A DNA stretch of 64,000 bases from JANXQG01 sp963709175 (GTDB lineage Bacteria > Planctomycetota > Planctomycetia > Pirellulales > Thermoguttaceae). Shown here piece after piece: positions 30,041-39,012 of this stretch (within the stretch, counting starts at the first letter, position 1; every line of letters begins with the position of its first letter). A program made the position numbers and the translations under genes. The stretch lies in NCBI GenBank assembly GCA_963709175.1, contig CAVPVK010000002.1:62001-126000 (forward strand), in the 5' to 3' direction. Below the pieces are notes generated by a model. It had not been told where the DNA came from. It saw nothing but the letters and a program-made list of their open reading frames with translations, and did no database searches.

Positions 30041-31018
30041 TCAATCGAGTTGCTTGACATTCTTGACGATCATGGCCTCGGGTAATTCGCCGTAGCCGTC
30101 CTTGACCACAATTTCCTGCCCCTGCTTGGAGAGCACGAACTTGAGGAATTCCTTGACCAGCGGCGGCAGCGATTCGCCGGGCTTCTGGGCGACATAAATA
30201 TACAATGTGCGGCCCAGCGGATACGTGCCGTTGATGGCGTTGTCGAAAGTCGGCTCCACCAGCTTGTCATTTTCCGACTTTGCCAACGGCACCGCGCGGA
30301 CCTCGGAGGTCTTGTAGCCGATGCCCGAATAGCCGATGCCCTGCCGATCCTTGGCCACGCCGGCAACCACGGCGGAAGAACCGGGCTGCTCCTTGACGCT
30401 GTCCTTGTAGTCGCCCTTCAAGAGGGCGTGCTCCTTGAAGAAGGCGTACGTGCCGCTGGCCGAGTTGCGGCCATAGAGGCTGATCGGCTGATCGGCCCAG
30501 GCCGGATCGGTCAGGCCCACCTGACCCCAGCCAGAAATATCTTCAAAACCGCTCTTGCGGGTCTTGGAAAAGATGCAGTCGAGCTGCGACAAGGTGAAGC
30601 CTTTCACCGGATTGTCCTTGTTCACGTAGACCGCCAGGCAGTCCAGCGCCACGTCGTAGCGCGTCGGCTTGAAGCCGCATTTGGCTTCGAAGGCGTCGAT
30701 TTCTTCGGGCTTCATCTTCCGCGACATGGGCGCCAGGAGCGATTTTCCCTCGGTGAGGGCAGGGGGGGCCGTGGCTGAGCCCTTGCCTTCGATCTGGAAG
30801 GTCACGTTCGGATACATTTTCTTGAAGTCCTCGGCCCAATAGGTCATCACGTTGAGCAGCGTGTCGGAACCGATGCTCGTCATCGTGCCGGATAAATCAC
30901 CGACCTTTGCATAATCGGCTGGATCGGCGGCATGGGCCAGGGAGGCCAGCACCAGCGCTACTGCGGCGCAGCTCGTAACCACCCAATGGATGGGGCGAAC
31001 GGACGATAGGGACTTCAT
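30041..31018 (-). CDS. pstS: Phosphate ABC transporter substrate-binding protein
   Basis: About 325 residues with a signal peptide (VVTSCAAVALVLASLAHA). The PstS fold is shown by GTMTSIGSDTLLNVMTYWAE (ligand loop), APMSRKMKPEEI, LYGRNSASGTYAFFKE and RQGIGYSGIGY. It binds inorganic phosphate in the periplasm and delivers it to PstC-PstA. Two starts are possible; AAGGAG lies eight bases before ATG 31018 but only three before ATG 31027, so 31018 is preferred. It is the first gene of pstSCAB, preceded by a candidate Pho box. Confidence 0.93.
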   Translation of the reverse strand: MKSLSSVRPIHWVVTSCAAVALVLASLAHAADPADYAKVGDLSGTMTSIGSDTLLNVMTYWAEDFKKMYPNVTFQIEGKGSATAPPALTEGKSLLAPMSRKMKPEEIDAFEAKCGFKPTRYDVALDCLAVYVNKDNPVKGFTLSQLDCIFSKTRKSGFEDISGWGQVGLTDPAWADQPISLYGRNSASGTYAFFKEHALLKGDYKDSVKEQPGSSAVVAGVAKDRQGIGYSGIGYKTSEVRAVPLAKSENDKLVEPTFDNAINGTYPLGRTLYIYVAQKPGESLPPLVKEFLKFVLSKQGQEIVVKDGYGELPEAMIVKNVKQLD

Positions 31019-31147
31019 TGCATTCACTCCTTCATCTTAAATGTGACAATTTTGCCCCCGCCGATTGTTCTATCTTACTCGAAAAAACCGTCGACGGGCA
31101 CTCCAATGCGGGGACTACCCGCGATTTCCGCATGGTAGCGTACCGAA

Positions 31148-31187
31148 GTTAGCCAATTGCGAGAAGTTGGTTAGCACTTAGTTAAAC
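31148..31187 (-). promoter_or_regulatory. Candidate Pho box upstream of pstS
   Basis: GTTA(G/A) elements start at 31148, 31170 and 31181, that is at 0, 22 and 33 bases, an exact 11-bp phase. On the pst strand they read CTAAC, CTAAC and TTAAC. Such 11-bp direct repeats are how PhoB/PhoP-type OmpR regulators bind. The same element family with 11-bp spacing occurs before phoB (34501). Nothing else was seen in 31028-31393 apart from short AT-rich direct repeats at 31240-31295. Confidence 0.55.
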
Positions 31188-31393
31188 TATCTCCCATCGG
31201 GAGGGTGTTAAGTCTTAGGTCGATCTTGCAATTTGGAATTCGAAATCTGAGAGCTGAAATAGTTGAGATCTAAAACCTGAGAGCTGAGACCGAAGACCAA
31301 CATTGAAATACCGGCCGCGGCAATTTATGGTGAATTGTGGTCCCTCGCGGATGCAGTTTCCAAATTCTCGGTCGTCTGACGGAGATTGCCTTC

Positions 31394-31639
31394 ATGCCGT
31401 GGTTCTTGACCCTCCTGTTGATTGTCGCCGTTTACCTGATGATCATGGCCATCAAGGCCATGCGCGATTTCATTGCCTGGTACCGAGAAGGAAGGGCCTT
31501 TGTCAGGGAACAACAACGCTTCAAGGCCCTGCGGCGGCAGAATCGGTCGCCGGGCCTCAAGGTGCCGGCGGCCCTCAAGGAACGCTCGCCCGATTCGCCC
31601 CGGCCGCCCCACCGCGAAATACAACCACCCCCTCCGTAA
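31394..31639 (+). CDS. Small single-TM protein between pst and phoBR
   Basis: 81 residues. GGAG lies nine bases before the ATG. One N-terminal membrane helix (FLTLLLIVAVYLMIMAIKAM) is followed by a strongly basic, Pro-rich cytoplasmic tail (YREGRAFVREQQRFKALRRQ). It is divergent from pstS and convergent with phoR, so it may share the phosphate-regulated promoter region. The family is not recognised. Confidence 0.65.
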   Translation: MPWFLTLLLIVAVYLMIMAIKAMRDFIAWYREGRAFVREQQRFKALRRQNRSPGLKVPAALKERSPDSPRPPHREIQPPPP

Positions 31640-31812
31640 AACGGAATTCCGGAATTCGTTCGGTTTTGCGCAAACGGAATAAACTCCGTTCTACAACGGG
31701 CATTTCACCCGCGTGTTGTCCTCACCTGGCATGAAAAAGGTGACGAGCGGCATTGGTGCCCCGGCCCTGTGCCCATGGTCCGGCAAATGGTGTCCGTCGC
31801 CTTTTTCGCGCC

Positions 31813-33654
31813 CTATCCGTTGGCCGGCTCGATCGCGACGATGGAATCGCTGACCGGCACATCCACCGCTGGCGGCAACGACAGCGGAAAACGCAGCGTG
31901 AAGGTACTGCCGCGACCGACCACGCTTTCCACTTGCACCGTTCCCTGGTGTGCCGCCATGATGTGCTTGACGATCGCCAACCCCAGGCCGGTGCCGCCCA
32001 ACTCGCGGCTGCGGGCCTTGTCGACCCGATAGAACCGCTCAAAGAGCCGCGGCAAGTGATTGGCGGCGATGCCCCGGCCGTTATCGATCACACAAATAAC
32101 GGCGGAGGACCGTTCCCGCGCCGCGGTGACGCGGACGGTTGCGCCGGCATCACTGTACTTGATGGCGTTGTCGATCAGGTTGATGACCGCTTGCTCCAGC
32201 AAGGGCGCGTTGATCTTGGCCACGAGGTCTTCGGGGCACTCGACGGCTATGCAAATCGACTTGTCCTGGGCCTTCTTCTCGCACGTCTCCCGCGCGACCT
32301 GCAAGACCTGGGCCAGCGGCTCAGCGTCGGTTTCGATCCGCTGGTCGTCGTTGCCGCGCTCGATCCGCGAGAGCACAAGGAGGTCGGTAATGATCGCGTC
32401 CAGGCGATTGACCTGCCGAAGCACGATGCCCAGGAACCGCATGACGCTGGCCCGATCGTCCAGTCCGTCCTCCAAGAGCGTTTCCACGAATCCCTTGATC
32501 GAGGTGATCGGGGTCCGCAGTTCGTGCGACACGTTGGCCACGAAGTCCCTCCGCACGTTCTCCAAGTGCCGCAACCGCGTCACGTCGTGAAGGACGATAA
32601 GCACGCCGATTTTCTGCCCGCGGGTGTCGTGCAAGGCCGTGCCGTGGGCGTGCAGCCAGCGCTCCTCGGGGCTGAAGAAACGCAGGTCGCCGTCGAGCGA
32701 TTTGCCGCTGGCTTGAGCGTTCTCGATGAATTTCAAGAGGTCGGGCTTGCGGAGGACTTCGTAGACGCTGCGGCCGCGAAGCCTTTCGGCGTCAACGCCC
32801 AGCAGGTTGGCGCAAGGGTCGTTGACGCTCAACACCGTGCCGCCACGGTCCACGGCCATCACGCCTTCTTCCATGCTGGAAAGCACGGCCTGGTGCTCGC
32901 TCTGCTGCCGCAGGATCCTCTGGATCCGCTCGTCGAGCTGCGACGCCATGGCGTTCAGCGAATCAGCCAACATGCCAATTTCCTCCGTGGGGTTATCCGG
33001 CAGGCGGTACTTCCAATGACCGCGGGCAAGATGATCGGCGCCGCGGCGGATCTCGTCGATCGCACGGGCTAGCCGCCGCGCGGCAAAGAGGCTGCCCGCC
33101 GTGATCCAAACGACGGCCAGCAGCGCCGCCGCGATGATTTCCACTTCCCGCCGCCACACTTCGGCAGTCAGCCTCGCCCGTGGCTGAGAGGTCCGCACGA
33201 CGGCCACGATCTGCCCCGCTCGCCGCAAGGGCACGGCCAGGTACATGAACGGCTCCTGCCGGCTGGAACTGGATCTGGTCGAGCGACCGATTTCGCCGGC
33301 CAAGGCCCGCGCAACTTCCGGCCGCTCACGATGGTTATCCAACAACGCGGGATCCTCCCCGCTGTCGGCGATGACCTTGCCCGAGGGCAGAATCACCGAG
33401 ACCCGAGAATCAATCCGTTCGCTCAGCTCGCGGCAAGCAGCTTCCAAGGGCGGCGGCCCATCCGCGGTCCAAATACCAGATAGCCGCAGCACGCTTTGGT
33501 CGGCAGCCGTATTGAGCTTGACCCAAACGTCATTTTCGCACGAGTCAGCGACGCGCAGAGCGGCGTAGATCCCCAGCGCAACCACAATAGGAAGGGCGAT
33601 GCCGAGACTCGTCCATACGACTTGCCAAAACAGTCTCCGCCGACGAATGGCCAA
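31813..33654 (-). CDS. phoR: PhoR-type sensor histidine kinase
   Basis: 613 residues. Two membrane helices near 10-35 and 172-192 flank an extracytoplasmic sensor region. HAMP follows (~195-245), a PAS domain (~255-345; MEEGVMAVDRGGTVLSVND), HisKA with phosphoacceptor His377 (NVSHELRTPITSIKGF) and a HATPase_c domain (LIDNAIKYSD, VIDNGRGIAANHLPRLFERF, GTGLGLAIVKHIMAAH). The TTG start is supported by AAGGAG six bases upstream. It follows phoB by 58 bases. It should sense phosphate starvation with the Pst transporter and phosphorylate PhoB. Confidence 0.9.
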   Translation of the reverse strand: MAIRRRRLFWQVVWTSLGIALPIVVALGIYAALRVADSCENDVWVKLNTAADQSVLRLSGIWTADGPPPLEAACRELSERIDSRVSVILPSGKVIADSGEDPALLDNHRERPEVARALAGEIGRSTRSSSSRQEPFMYLAVPLRRAGQIVAVVRTSQPRARLTAEVWRREVEIIAAALLAVVWITAGSLFAARRLARAIDEIRRGADHLARGHWKYRLPDNPTEEIGMLADSLNAMASQLDERIQRILRQQSEHQAVLSSMEEGVMAVDRGGTVLSVNDPCANLLGVDAERLRGRSVYEVLRKPDLLKFIENAQASGKSLDGDLRFFSPEERWLHAHGTALHDTRGQKIGVLIVLHDVTRLRHLENVRRDFVANVSHELRTPITSIKGFVETLLEDGLDDRASVMRFLGIVLRQVNRLDAIITDLLVLSRIERGNDDQRIETDAEPLAQVLQVARETCEKKAQDKSICIAVECPEDLVAKINAPLLEQAVINLIDNAIKYSDAGATVRVTAARERSSAVICVIDNGRGIAANHLPRLFERFYRVDKARSRELGGTGLGLAIVKHIMAAHQGTVQVESVVGRGSTFTLRFPLSLPPAVDVPVSDSIVAIEPANG

Positions 33655-33712
33655 CGCTCACTCCTTAACACGGCGTACGTCAGCATGACGTACCAAATCC
33701 GATGGCCAATGC

Positions 33713-34420
33713 TCATTCCTTGAATCGATAACCGACTCCGCGTACCGTCTCAATGTACTTGCCCGCGTCGCCGAGTTTCTTCCGCAGCCCGACGATCTGC
33801 ACGTCGACGGCTCGATCGGTAATCGCATAGTTGTCGCCGTGGACGCCATCGAGGATCTGCTGGCGGCTGAAGACCCACCCGGGACGACTGGCCAGGAAAT
33901 GCAGCACGCGAAACTCTGTCGAACTCAGCGTGATGGGATTGCCCTCCACTCGCACATCGTGACGCCCCGGGTGAATGACGATGCCGTGGATCTCGATGGC
34001 TTCATCGGGGTCCTCAAATTCCTCGTTCTCTTCCGTGGCCGCTACCGGTTGTGCGCGGCGAAGCACCGCACGCACGCGGGCCAACAAAACCTTCGGGCTA
34101 AAGGGCTTGGTCACATAATCGGTGGCGCCAAGGTTCAACCCCCGGACGATGTCGGTCTCCTCGCTCTTGGCCGTGAGCATCATAATCGCCACGTCGGCCG
34201 TCTTGGGCGAGGCACGCAGCCGCTGGCAAACCGTAAGGCCATCGACGCCCGGCAACATCACATCCAGCAGGATCAAATCGGGCACCTGCTTTTCGGCCAC
34301 GGTCAGTGCCTCCTCGCCGGAGGCGACGCTGGCCACTTGATAGCCCTCTTTAAGCAGGTGGTAGCTGACCAATTCGCGAATATCTTCCTCGTCCTCGACA
34401 ATCAGGACGAAATTCTTCAT
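33713..34420 (-). CDS. phoB: PhoB-type response regulator (OmpR family)
   Basis: 235 residues from ATG 34420; an in-frame ATG at 34480 would add 20 residues with no family match. The receiver domain has the acidic pocket VEDEEDIREL, phosphoacceptor Asp53 (LILLDVMLPGVDG) and Thr/Lys in MLTAKSEETD. The C-terminal winged helix (LSSTEFRVLHFLASRPGWVF, VDVQIVGLRKKLGD, VRGVGYRFKE) is of the OmpR/PhoB type. It probably activates pstSCAB and its own operon through the direct repeats at 34501-34540. Confidence 0.9.
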   Translation of the reverse strand: MKNFVLIVEDEEDIRELVSYHLLKEGYQVASVASGEEALTVAEKQVPDLILLDVMLPGVDGLTVCQRLRASPKTADVAIMMLTAKSEETDIVRGLNLGATDYVTKPFSPKVLLARVRAVLRRAQPVAATEENEEFEDPDEAIEIHGIVIHPGRHDVRVEGNPITLSSTEFRVLHFLASRPGWVFSRQQILDGVHGDNYAITDRAVDVQIVGLRKKLGDAGKYIETVRGVGYRFKE

Positions 34421-34500
34421 CGTGGATGTCTCACTATCCTGATACACGGGCCGCTGAACAACAATCGCAGATGTAGCCATGCACGGAGTTTACCCCTATT

Positions 34501-34540
34501 CTGTTAGGAAATTGTTAGCAACCAGTGAGATTTCTGTTAG
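34501..34540 (-). promoter_or_regulatory. Candidate Pho box upstream of phoB
   Basis: Three near-identical heptamers, CTGTTAG (34501), TTGTTAG (34512) and CTGTTAG (34534), are spaced 11 and 22 bases apart, an exact 11-bp phase. The pair CTGTTAGGAAATTGTTAG has the layout of the enterobacterial Pho box (CTGTCAT-N4-CTGTCAT). On the phoB strand the repeats read CTAACAG/CTAACAA. The last repeat overlaps the stop codon of the upstream GH116 gene. Confidence 0.65.
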
Positions 34541-37173
34541 TTTAGTCCATTTTTGCCATAAGTCCATGAAATGTCGGGGGTTCGATTCGACGGCAGGAGG
34601 CGCGGCGGTAGAAGCAGGCGAGACGCTGCACGACGCGCGGCCTCGAAATCAACGCTCATTCCCGCCGCAAGGTCAACGTCTTTCTTCATGGCGGCCCCGG
34701 CGAGCCGCAGCTCCGCAAGTTTGAGGGTCCCGGCTAGAACGGTGAGGCGCCCCTTACCCTCGCCCCGCACCTCCAGTACGCCGTTGGCCTGCGGCGTGAG
34801 CCAGAGCAGCCGCGCAGGCGCGCCTTTCACCGGGGCGAACGACAACCGCCGTTGGACAGCCGAGTACTGCTGCCCGCTCAACGCTAGCGGCAGCGACCAG
34901 AAGATCAGTTGCCGGGCGTAGTGCGAATTGCACCAGGGCTGGCCATTGTCGCTCCGCGTCAGATCGCGCCAGTCCCAGGGGTCGCGGAGGTGTTCGCGCC
35001 AGGTGTTGATCACCTTTCCTGCCTCCGCCAGGCTGGCCGCGCAGTCTCCTCCCGCGTAAAGTTCCATCGCAGCCCAATCCAGCGAACCGGCCTGCCACAC
35101 CAGGTCGTCAATCGGGTCGCGGCCCCGCCGTTGCATCACCTTCAGGCCGAAGGGGCTGGCGTTATACTTCGTCTCGGCGGCCAGATGCGCGCGGACCTTC
35201 TCTGGTTCGACGAGCCAGCCCAGTCCCAGCATCGAGGCCCAAAGCTGTCCGTAGAGTGTGTCGGCATGGATCGCCGGAGTCTGCCCGCCGCCGTGCATCC
35301 ACCACGCCCGGTAGTACTCGCCCGTCCACAGCAATTCGTCGGTCTTTTTTTGCGCGGCGGCGAACTCGGTCGTGCACCGCCCGGCAAAGGCCTCGTCCCC
35401 TTCGATTTTTGCCAGTTGAGCTGCCGCTCGGAGTGCCGCAAGCTGCATTATGGCGTTGTACGCCACCACGTCCTTGCCATCGAACCCCCACCAATCGTAG
35501 GTGTTGTTCAAGCGATCGGGCAGGCCGTAGCGGCGGGCACGCTCGATCTGCCAGAGCGTGGCCTTGCGGGCGTGCGGCCAGAGTGCATCGAGCAGCTTGC
35601 GGTCGTTCGTCCATAGGTAGTGCTCGTACAGCGCCAACACGAAGGCGCTTGTGCAATCGCCCATGCCGCGGGCCTGCGAATCGTCCATCCTTCGCCCTGC
35701 ATTGCCGAGGTCTTCATTGATGAAACCATCGGGCTTCTGGATCGATGCATAGGCCCTCAACTGGCTCTTCTGCAGTTCGGGAAACAGTAACACATAGGGC
35801 AGCGAGCGGTAGAAGTGGATGTGCAGGGGGTCGACTGCCGGGCAGGAGAAGCTCTCCCATTGCCGCCAGCGGCCGTCCTCGGTCCACATGCCCGTCTTGG
35901 CCATCGTGCCGAGGCTGTTGAGCAGCGCGTCCTGGAGCCAGTCGGGCAGGCCGTTGTCGAAACAGAGTTTCTGCCACTGGAGTAGGTTCTGCCAGGTTCC
36001 GGGCAGGCGGCCCAGGACCTTCTCGGCCACTTCGCCAGCATCCTTGTAGAGCTTGGCGTAGTAGTTGCCGGTCCGCTGGCGGTTGCTGAAGTGGGTACGG
36101 TAGGGAAAGTGCCAGGCGAGGACAAGGCTTACGGTCTTCGTTTCACCCGGTCGGAGTGTGACGGAGGCGGTGATGGCCCCGTTTTTGGCCCGCGAGCCCA
36201 ACGGCACGCCGCCTAACCGGCCCGTGTCCGCGAACGTCTTCCAGATCGCGTGCAAGTCGTCGGCCGTCGCACACGAGCAAGCCAGGCCGTCGCCCACGCC
36301 CAGCGCCATAGTGCCGCCGATCGCGCTGTTGTCGTTGCGCGTTAGAACCAATCGCCCAGCGGCAGAAAACTCGCCCGCGACGTGGTTGGGCAGGTTGCAT
36401 AGGACGGCGGCTTCCACCGGCCGGTCCAACGGGTTCGTGACCAGGAAACTGAAGACGACGGCCGGTGTGGCGGAAGCCCGCGCATCGCGGATCTTCAGCT
36501 CGCTGTAGGCGTACAGCTCGACGGTCAGCGGCAGTTGCGGATCACGTAAGCGGAGCCGCGAAACCGGAAACGCACCGGAATAGTCGATCTGCAACACGCT
36601 CGGCAGCCCGTGGGGTGGATGGGTCCGCACGGTCCACGCCCGGGCTGGGCCTGCCTCAGGACGGACGCGGAGCCCCAGCAGGCAATCCTCCAACTGGACT
36701 TTCCCGCCGCCTCCGCCCGGCGAGTTGTTGAAGATGTTCCAATCGCACAGGCTGCCATCCGCCCGCAGCTCGATGGTGCCCGCCCCCAGGCCTCCCAGCG
36801 GCACCGCCGAGCGCATGCCCAGCGGAGGCGGCGCCAGTCGCGGGCCAACGGCGCCGCTACCGCCGCTGGGGGCCGCCCGATCGACGAGCCACAGATACGG
36901 GTAGCTCGACCCACCCGCGCCCGATCCCCAGGGAACGCTCCAGGCCGTCGGCGACTCGACGTAGTAGCAAGGTTGCCTCTTTTCCTGGAACTGCATGTCG
37001 GCACGGACCATGCCCAGGTTCTTGAATTGCAGGCGGGCCAGCGGATGTTCGGCTCGGCTCGTTTCCAGCCTTGCCACTTGCTCCGCGGCCGATGCGCTGC
37101 CTGGTGAAAGGACCGCCGCCAACAAGGCCGACAGCGTCCAAAGTCTTGTAGTAGCCATAGTTCGTAAAATCAT
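34537..37173 (-). CDS. GH116 family glycosidase (GBA2 type), secreted
   Basis: 878 residues. A signal peptide (TLSALLAAVLSPGSASA) is followed by the beta-sandwich N-terminal domain (VPLGGLGAGTIELRADGSLC, DWNIFNN) and a catalytic (alpha/alpha)6 barrel. Likely nucleophile Glu lies in GRWRQWESFSCPAVDP and acid/base Asp in NTYDWWGFDGKDVVAYNA, followed by DDLVWQAGSLDWAAMELYAG. The family includes beta-glucosidases, beta-xylosidases and glucosylceramidases. The ATG at 37173 overlaps the TetR stop (ATGA), so the two are coupled. Confidence 0.87.
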   Translation of the reverse strand: MILRTMATTRLWTLSALLAAVLSPGSASAAEQVARLETSRAEHPLARLQFKNLGMVRADMQFQEKRQPCYYVESPTAWSVPWGSGAGGSSYPYLWLVDRAAPSGGSGAVGPRLAPPPLGMRSAVPLGGLGAGTIELRADGSLCDWNIFNNSPGGGGGKVQLEDCLLGLRVRPEAGPARAWTVRTHPPHGLPSVLQIDYSGAFPVSRLRLRDPQLPLTVELYAYSELKIRDARASATPAVVFSFLVTNPLDRPVEAAVLCNLPNHVAGEFSAAGRLVLTRNDNSAIGGTMALGVGDGLACSCATADDLHAIWKTFADTGRLGGVPLGSRAKNGAITASVTLRPGETKTVSLVLAWHFPYRTHFSNRQRTGNYYAKLYKDAGEVAEKVLGRLPGTWQNLLQWQKLCFDNGLPDWLQDALLNSLGTMAKTGMWTEDGRWRQWESFSCPAVDPLHIHFYRSLPYVLLFPELQKSQLRAYASIQKPDGFINEDLGNAGRRMDDSQARGMGDCTSAFVLALYEHYLWTNDRKLLDALWPHARKATLWQIERARRYGLPDRLNNTYDWWGFDGKDVVAYNAIMQLAALRAAAQLAKIEGDEAFAGRCTTEFAAAQKKTDELLWTGEYYRAWWMHGGGQTPAIHADTLYGQLWASMLGLGWLVEPEKVRAHLAAETKYNASPFGLKVMQRRGRDPIDDLVWQAGSLDWAAMELYAGGDCAASLAEAGKVINTWREHLRDPWDWRDLTRSDNGQPWCNSHYARQLIFWSLPLALSGQQYSAVQRRLSFAPVKGAPARLLWLTPQANGVLEVRGEGKGRLTVLAGTLKLAELRLAGAAMKKDVDLAAGMSVDFEAARRAASRLLLPPRLLPSNRTPDISWTYGKNGLN

Positions 37174-37850
37174 GGGCGTTGGGTCGGCCGACTCTCGCGG
37201 CCGCGGCTTGCAAAGGAACTCAAGCCCGACTTTGCATATTGGACGAGGTCTTTAGTCAGCGATTTGGCGTCGTCAGGCTCCAGACCAAGATCGGGAAGAA
37301 CACGCTTGAGCACCGAACGATCGGCAAGCAACAGAATCCAGCACGGCGTCATCAAGAATATGCAGCCCCGCGCGACGGTCGGATCATCGGGCGGAAGTCC
37401 CATAATTTCACCCACTAACAAGCGCATGATTTTCACCCTGGCGACGGTCTCATATCCCCGCTGCTCGTCGAAGCTGAATGGTGGCGCAAAGAATTCGCGG
37501 CCGATAATGCGCAACACCCAAGACGAGGCAATCGGACCCGTTGCCACGCGAACGATGACTCCAAAGGCCGCTTCAAGTTTCGACCAGGCGTCCAACTTCG
37601 AAGACAAAATCGCCATCATTTCGTCGTGGTTAATGAGTCGCCGCCGGGCTTCGTCAACGACCGCCACGTAGAGACAATTAATACCACCGAAGTAGTAATT
37701 TACGGCGGCGGTATTCGTGCCCGCCAAACGGCATATCTCTTTCGCCGTAGCCGCTTCAAATCCTTTGGCTGCAAAGACTTGCCCCGCCGCTTCCAAGAGC
37801 CGCTGCCGGGTGGACTGGTCGGAATCTTTGGGTTTTCGTTTCCGTGGCAA
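37170..37850 (-). CDS. TetR/AcrR family regulator (CecR-like C-terminus)
   Basis: 226 residues. The N-terminal helix-turn-helix covers about residues 14-60 (TRQRLLEAAGQVFAAKGFEA, TAKEICRLAGTNTAAVNYYF). The ligand domain (LINHDEMMAILSSKLDAWSK, ASSWVLRIIGREFFAPPF) resembles the CecR/YbiH type. In E. coli such a regulator stands beside a HlyD-ABC pump (ybhGFSR). Here it is divergent from a HlyD-ATPase-permease operon and coupled to a GH116 gene. The palindrome at 37976-37999 is its likely operator. Confidence 0.87.
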   Translation of the reverse strand: MPRKRKPKDSDQSTRQRLLEAAGQVFAAKGFEAATAKEICRLAGTNTAAVNYYFGGINCLYVAVVDEARRRLINHDEMMAILSSKLDAWSKLEAAFGVIVRVATGPIASSWVLRIIGREFFAPPFSFDEQRGYETVARVKIMRLLVGEIMGLPPDDPTVARGCIFLMTPCWILLLADRSVLKRVLPDLGLEPDDAKSLTKDLVQYAKSGLSSFASRGRESRPTQRP

Positions 37851-37975
37851 CTTGTTTAGATCCTGTTAGGGGTGAACTCAGAACTACTATAGCAAGAAGC
37901 GCCCATGTATCAAATGGAGAATTGAAATTTGAAATTGACTTCGAACGGGAAGACCGCTAGAATCCATCAAATTCA

Positions 37976-37999
37976 AAATTGAAATTCTAATTTCAATTT
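37976..37999. promoter_or_regulatory. 24-bp palindrome, candidate TetR operator
   Basis: AAATTGAAATT-CT-AATTTCAATTT, with perfect 11-base arms, lies 24 bases before the ATG of the HlyD gene in the tetR-hlyD divergent region. A related half-site array (ATTGAAATTTGAAATTG) occurs at 37921-37938. Its dyad symmetry, size and position suit repression by the TetR protein. It is AT-rich in a GC-rich region, so chance is less likely. Confidence 0.5.
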
Positions 38000-38022
38000 G
38001 TCGCCCGGGGACAGAACCAATC

Positions 38023-39012
38023 ATGTTGACACGCCTGTTGCTAGCTTCAAGTTTTGCGATCGCTGCCAGCATCGCCGGTTGGGCGGCCTATCCGCACTCG
38101 ACCACGGTTCAGTGGCAAGGATACGCCGAAGCCGATTATGTCAAGGTCGGCCCGACCCAACAGGGCATGCTCACGACGGTGCAGGTCGCGCGCGGCGACC
38201 GCGTTTATCCCGGCCGTCCGCTTTTCACGCAGGACGACCTCTTGGATCTGGCCGCACACGACCAGGCCAAACAGCAACTGGAACAGGCGTCGCGCCAGTT
38301 GGCCAACCTGCTCGCGCCGGGGCGACCTACCGAGATCGAACAGGCTGATGCAAACCTGGCCGACGCGAAAGCCACGTGCGAACGACGCCGCAAGGATCTC
38401 CGGAGGGCCGAGACGTTGGCGGTCCAGCATGCCGCCTCGTTTGCCGATTTGGACCAATCCCGCGCCGATTTTCTCTCGGCAGAAGCAAAAAGACATGCCT
38501 GCGAAGCGGCACTTGCGCAGTTGCGCATATCGACCGGCCGCGACCAGGAGATCAAGGCCCAAGCGGCCATGGTCGAGGCCGCCCGGGCCGCTCTGGCGAT
38601 GGCCCAGTGGCGGCTCTCGCAGCGCCGCGTCGTTGCCGGCGTTGAAGGGGTCGTCACCGACGTGCTTGCGCGCCCCGGCGAGACGCTCGACGCCGGAGCG
38701 CCGGTGATCTCGATCTTGCCGCCGAAAAACGTCTTCGTGCGATTCTTCGTGAACGAGTCGGAGTTGGCGAGCATTCACTATGGCGACGAAGTGGAGTTGG
38801 CCTTCGACCATTGCCCTGGGGGGTTTCTCACCGCCACCGTCCAGTTCATATCTCCGCAAGCCGAGTACACTCCGCCGGTGATTTACAGCGAGGAGACTCG
38901 GGCCAAACTCGTCTTTCGCATCGAAGCCCGGCCGCGCCCCGACCAGGCCGCCTTGCTCAACCCGGGTCAACCGATCACCGTTCGACCGTCGCGAAAGGCT
39001 GAGAACCCATGA
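38023..39012 (+). CDS. HlyD-family membrane fusion protein
   Basis: 329 residues. An N-terminal anchor (LLLASSFAIAASIAGWAAY), a lipoyl half (GMLTTVQVARGDRVYPGRPL), a long helical hairpin (QAKQQLEQASRQLANLLAPG to AKAAMVEAARAALAMAQWRL), a second lipoyl half (VVAGVEGVVTDVLARPGETL) and a beta-barrel (VFVRFFVNESELASIHYGDE). It links an inner-membrane ABC pump to the outer layers. It overlaps the ATPase gene by four bases (ATGA). First gene of a three-gene export operon. Confidence 0.9.
   Translation: MLTRLLLASSFAIAASIAGWAAYPHSTTVQWQGYAEADYVKVGPTQQGMLTTVQVARGDRVYPGRPLFTQDDLLDLAAHDQAKQQLEQASRQLANLLAPGRPTEIEQADANLADAKATCERRRKDLRRAETLAVQHAASFADLDQSRADFLSAEAKRHACEAALAQLRISTGRDQEIKAQAAMVEAARAALAMAQWRLSQRRVVAGVEGVVTDVLARPGETLDAGAPVISILPPKNVFVRFFVNESELASIHYGDEVELAFDHCPGGFLTATVQFISPQAEYTPPVIYSEETRAKLVFRIEARPRPDQAALLNPGQPITVRPSRKAENP

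Noticed and set aside
31753..33072. 439-residue plus-strand open frame opposite phoR
   Set aside because: Fully antisense to a histidine kinase with all motifs; a shadow frame from high GC.
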